In this document: positions 5,909-7,222 of the stretch, piece after piece | Numbering within the stretch: the stretch's first letter is position 1 | Layout of the letters: each line of letters starts with the position of its first letter | Source of the DNA: Spirochaetaceae bacterium | GTDB taxonomy: Bacteria > Spirochaetota > Spirochaetia > Treponematales > Breznakiellaceae | DNA length: 7,222 bases | Assembly (NCBI GenBank): GCA_031268255.1 | Contig: JAIRXO010000107.1 | Span: 1 to 7,222, forward strand | Direction of reading: 5' to 3' | Program-made: the position numbers and the translations under genes | The notes under the pieces: generated by a model | Databases searched by the model: none | Seen by the model: only the letters and a program-made list of their open reading frames with translations | What the model was told of the DNA's origin: nothing

Positions 5909-5928
5909 TATGCACTGCCGATTGCATA
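5909..5928. repeat. Inverted repeat downstream of the alcohol dehydrogenase
   Basis: TATGCA (5909-5914) pairs with TGCATA (5923-5928) around an 8-base loop, about 20 bases past the dehydrogenase stop on the minus strand. No T-run follows, so it does not look like an intrinsic terminator. Apart from this hairpin, the repeats and the hairpins listed, I see nothing in 5726-5950, and no reading frame there is convincing. Confidence 0.4.
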
Positions 5929-5950
5929 GTACCAGCACGGGCCGGGCGGG

Positions 5951-7144
5951 TCAAGTTTCCTGGGCGGCCAGGCGGTAGATTGCCTCCACATCGGCCTCGT
6001 TGAGCTTGCGGTACTGGCCTATGGGTCCGAAGCTGACGGCACGCCGGGCCATTTCGGGGATTTTGCCCGTATCGAGTTTCGCGCCGGCAAAACTCACCGG
6101 AAGGCCCAGGGACTTGAAGAAATTCTTCAACCTGAATATCCCTTCCAGGGCAGCCTGTTCAAAATCATAATAAGCGCCGTCAACGCCCCATACCTTGGCG
6201 GCAAAACGGGCGATGCGTTTGGTGTCCTCTTTGATGTTGTATTTGATCCAGGCGGGGAAAATTATGGAAAGTCCCGCGCCGTGGGCTATATCAAACAGGG
6301 CCGAAAGTTCGTGTTCAATGGCGTGGCTCGCCCAGTCGCCGATACGTCCGGTGCTGAGGAGGTTATTGTGGGCAAGGGAACCGGCCCACATGATTTCGGC
6401 CCTGGCGTTGTAATCCTTCTCTCCTCCAGAAAAAATACGCCTGGCGTTCCGTATGATGGTCCGCATAGTTCCCTCGCAGAGTTCGTCGGTAAGCTCCACA
6501 TTGGGTTCTTTGGTAAAGTACCGCTCCATAATATGGGCGAGCATGTCGCAGATGCCGCAGGCGCTCTGGTAGGCGGGAAGACCGTAGGTAAGTTCGGGAT
6601 TCATTATGGTGAATACCGGGCGTATACATTCAGTATTAAGAGCCCGCTTCCAGGGGCCTTTTTCATTGGTAATCACCGAACTGATGCTGGATTCGCTTCC
6701 CGCCGCGGGAATGGTAAGCACTACGGCCACAGGCAGGGCAGAGGCGGGGCTTGCCTTGCGCTCAAAAAAGTCCCACACATCGCCTGAATAGGGAACCCCG
6801 GCGGCTATGGCCTTGGCAGAATCAATGACCGATCCGCCGCCTACGGCCAGAATAAAGCGGAGTTTTTCCTTCCGGCAGAGTTCTATTCCTTCATATACTT
6901 TGGAAAGCCTTGGATTGGGTTTTACCCCGTCAAGTTCGACCCACCCCACTCCGGCAGCTTTAAGGCTGTCTTTCACCTTCCCGACAAGGCCCGACTTAAC
7001 TGACGACCCGCCTGAATGATGAAGCAGTACGCGAAAGGCCGCTCCGTCTTTTTCCGCGTATTGCAGTGTCTCTTCGCCCACCTTTTGTTCGGTGTTCTTT
7101 CCGAAGATGATTTTTGTGCGGTTCCAGTACTCGAAATTCTGCAT
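5951..7144 (-). CDS. Iron-containing alcohol dehydrogenase (YqhD/BdhA type)
   Basis: This 397-residue enzyme belongs to the group III, metal-dependent alcohol dehydrogenases, which interconvert aldehydes and alcohols with NAD(P)H in the cytoplasm. It has the N-terminal FEYWNRTKIIFGKN (4-17) typical of the butanol dehydrogenase/YqhD branch, a first glycine-rich loop SGGSSVKSG (44-52), and the cofactor loop GGGSVIDSAKAIAAG (102-116). The four expected metal ligands are present with family spacing: Asp200 and His204 in CDMLAHIMERYF, His274 in WASHAIEHEL and His288 in FDIAHGAG. The length is close to the family norm of about 385-390. The ATG at 7142-7144 has a strong AGGAGG ribosome site (7152-7157) seven bases upstream. 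The gene seems to stand alone, with no partner aldehyde dehydrogenase in the window. The physiological substrate (butanal, other short aldehydes or reactive aldehydes) cannot be told from sequence. Confidence 0.95.
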   Translation of the reverse strand: MQNFEYWNRTKIIFGKNTEQKVGEETLQYAEKDGAAFRVLLHHSGGSSVKSGLVGKVKDSLKAAGVGWVELDGVKPNPRLSKVYEGIELCRKEKLRFILAVGGGSVIDSAKAIAAGVPYSGDVWDFFERKASPASALPVAVVLTIPAAGSESSISSVITNEKGPWKRALNTECIRPVFTIMNPELTYGLPAYQSACGICDMLAHIMERYFTKEPNVELTDELCEGTMRTIIRNARRIFSGGEKDYNARAEIMWAGSLAHNNLLSTGRIGDWASHAIEHELSALFDIAHGAGLSIIFPAWIKYNIKEDTKRIARFAAKVWGVDGAYYDFEQAALEGIFRLKNFFKSLGLPVSFAGAKLDTGKIPEMARRAVSFGPIGQYRKLNEADVEAIYRLAAQET

Positions 7145-7201
7145 GCCTGTCCCTCCTGTGTAAGACTCTCAAAGGAGTATACCGGAAAGACAGGCAAAAA
7201 G
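7144..7201 (-). promoter_or_regulatory. Leader of the alcohol dehydrogenase: possible -10 box and flanking inverted repeat
   Basis: On the minus strand TATACT (7176-7181) could be a -10 box, placing the start near 7169 and leaving a leader of about 25 bases with AGGAGG. There is no good -35 box; a pyrimidine-rich run (CTTTCTTTTTGCCTGTCTTT) occupies that region. A perfect 8-bp inverted repeat, TGCCTGTC (7144-7151) and GACAGGCA (7189-7196), brackets the -10 box and ribosome site. A 17-codon frame from the right edge, stopping at 7169, is too short to support. Nothing else is seen in 7202-7222. Confidence 0.3.
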
Positions 7202-7222
7202 AAAGCTGACGGGTTGGGGCAT

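Noticed and set aside
5596..5991. 131-codon minus-strand frame
   Set aside because: It runs through the tRNA-Leu gene, both repeat copies and the end of the dehydrogenase; the translation has no family character and is explained by GC-rich sequence.

Overview
The window reads as a piece of chromosome from a spirochaete, most likely a Treponema-like species with fairly high G+C (judged by eye, not counted). The main reasons are the short omega subunit (rpoZ) fused by an ATGA overlap to miaA, the Lys-rich lipoprotein signal with a loose lipobox, and the general look of the proteins. This assignment rests on recollection of the families, not on a search. All protein genes are ordinary chromosomal families. 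I see no phage, transposase, integrase, toxin or CRISPR gene.

Layout, left to right. (1) 1-955, minus strand: a two-gene unit rpoZ-miaA, with miaA running off the left edge. (2) 956-1038: an 83-bp divergent spacer. (3) 1039-2865, plus strand: a full-length ABC exporter half-transporter (MsbA/LmrA type). Its last 53 bp overlap, tail to tail, the last gene of the next operon. (4) 2813-5555, minus strand: a tight three-gene ABC uptake operon in the order lipoprotein binding protein, permease, ATPase. It has a good sigma70-type promoter at 5595-5622 and is of the TrpXYZ / PF04392 type. The ATPase start is a GTG at 3616 that overlaps the permease stop, not the longer ATG reading. (5) 5643-5725, minus strand: tRNA-Leu(UAA). 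(6) 5726-5950: a 225-bp intergenic block with two direct copies of a 47-bp GC-rich palindromic repeat and several hairpins. (7) 5951-7144, minus strand: an iron-dependent alcohol dehydrogenase of the YqhD/BdhA type. (8) 7145-7222: its leader region.

Functional links. MiaA prenylates A37 of tRNAs with the A36-A37-A38 motif, and the tRNA-Leu(UAA) in this window carries that motif. The uptake operon probably imports a small organic solute, possibly an aromatic amino acid. The exporter and the dehydrogenase are stand-alone genes. The points most worth a second look are the 47-bp repeat pair with a terminator-like hairpin touching the tRNA 5' end, an in-frame 12-bp minisatellite (ILPG repeats) in the permease, a promoter that would make rpoZ mRNA leaderless, a similar pyrimidine-rich/TATACT block upstream of both the exporter and the dehydrogenase, and the 53-bp convergent gene overlap. 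I did not find a clear new biological system.
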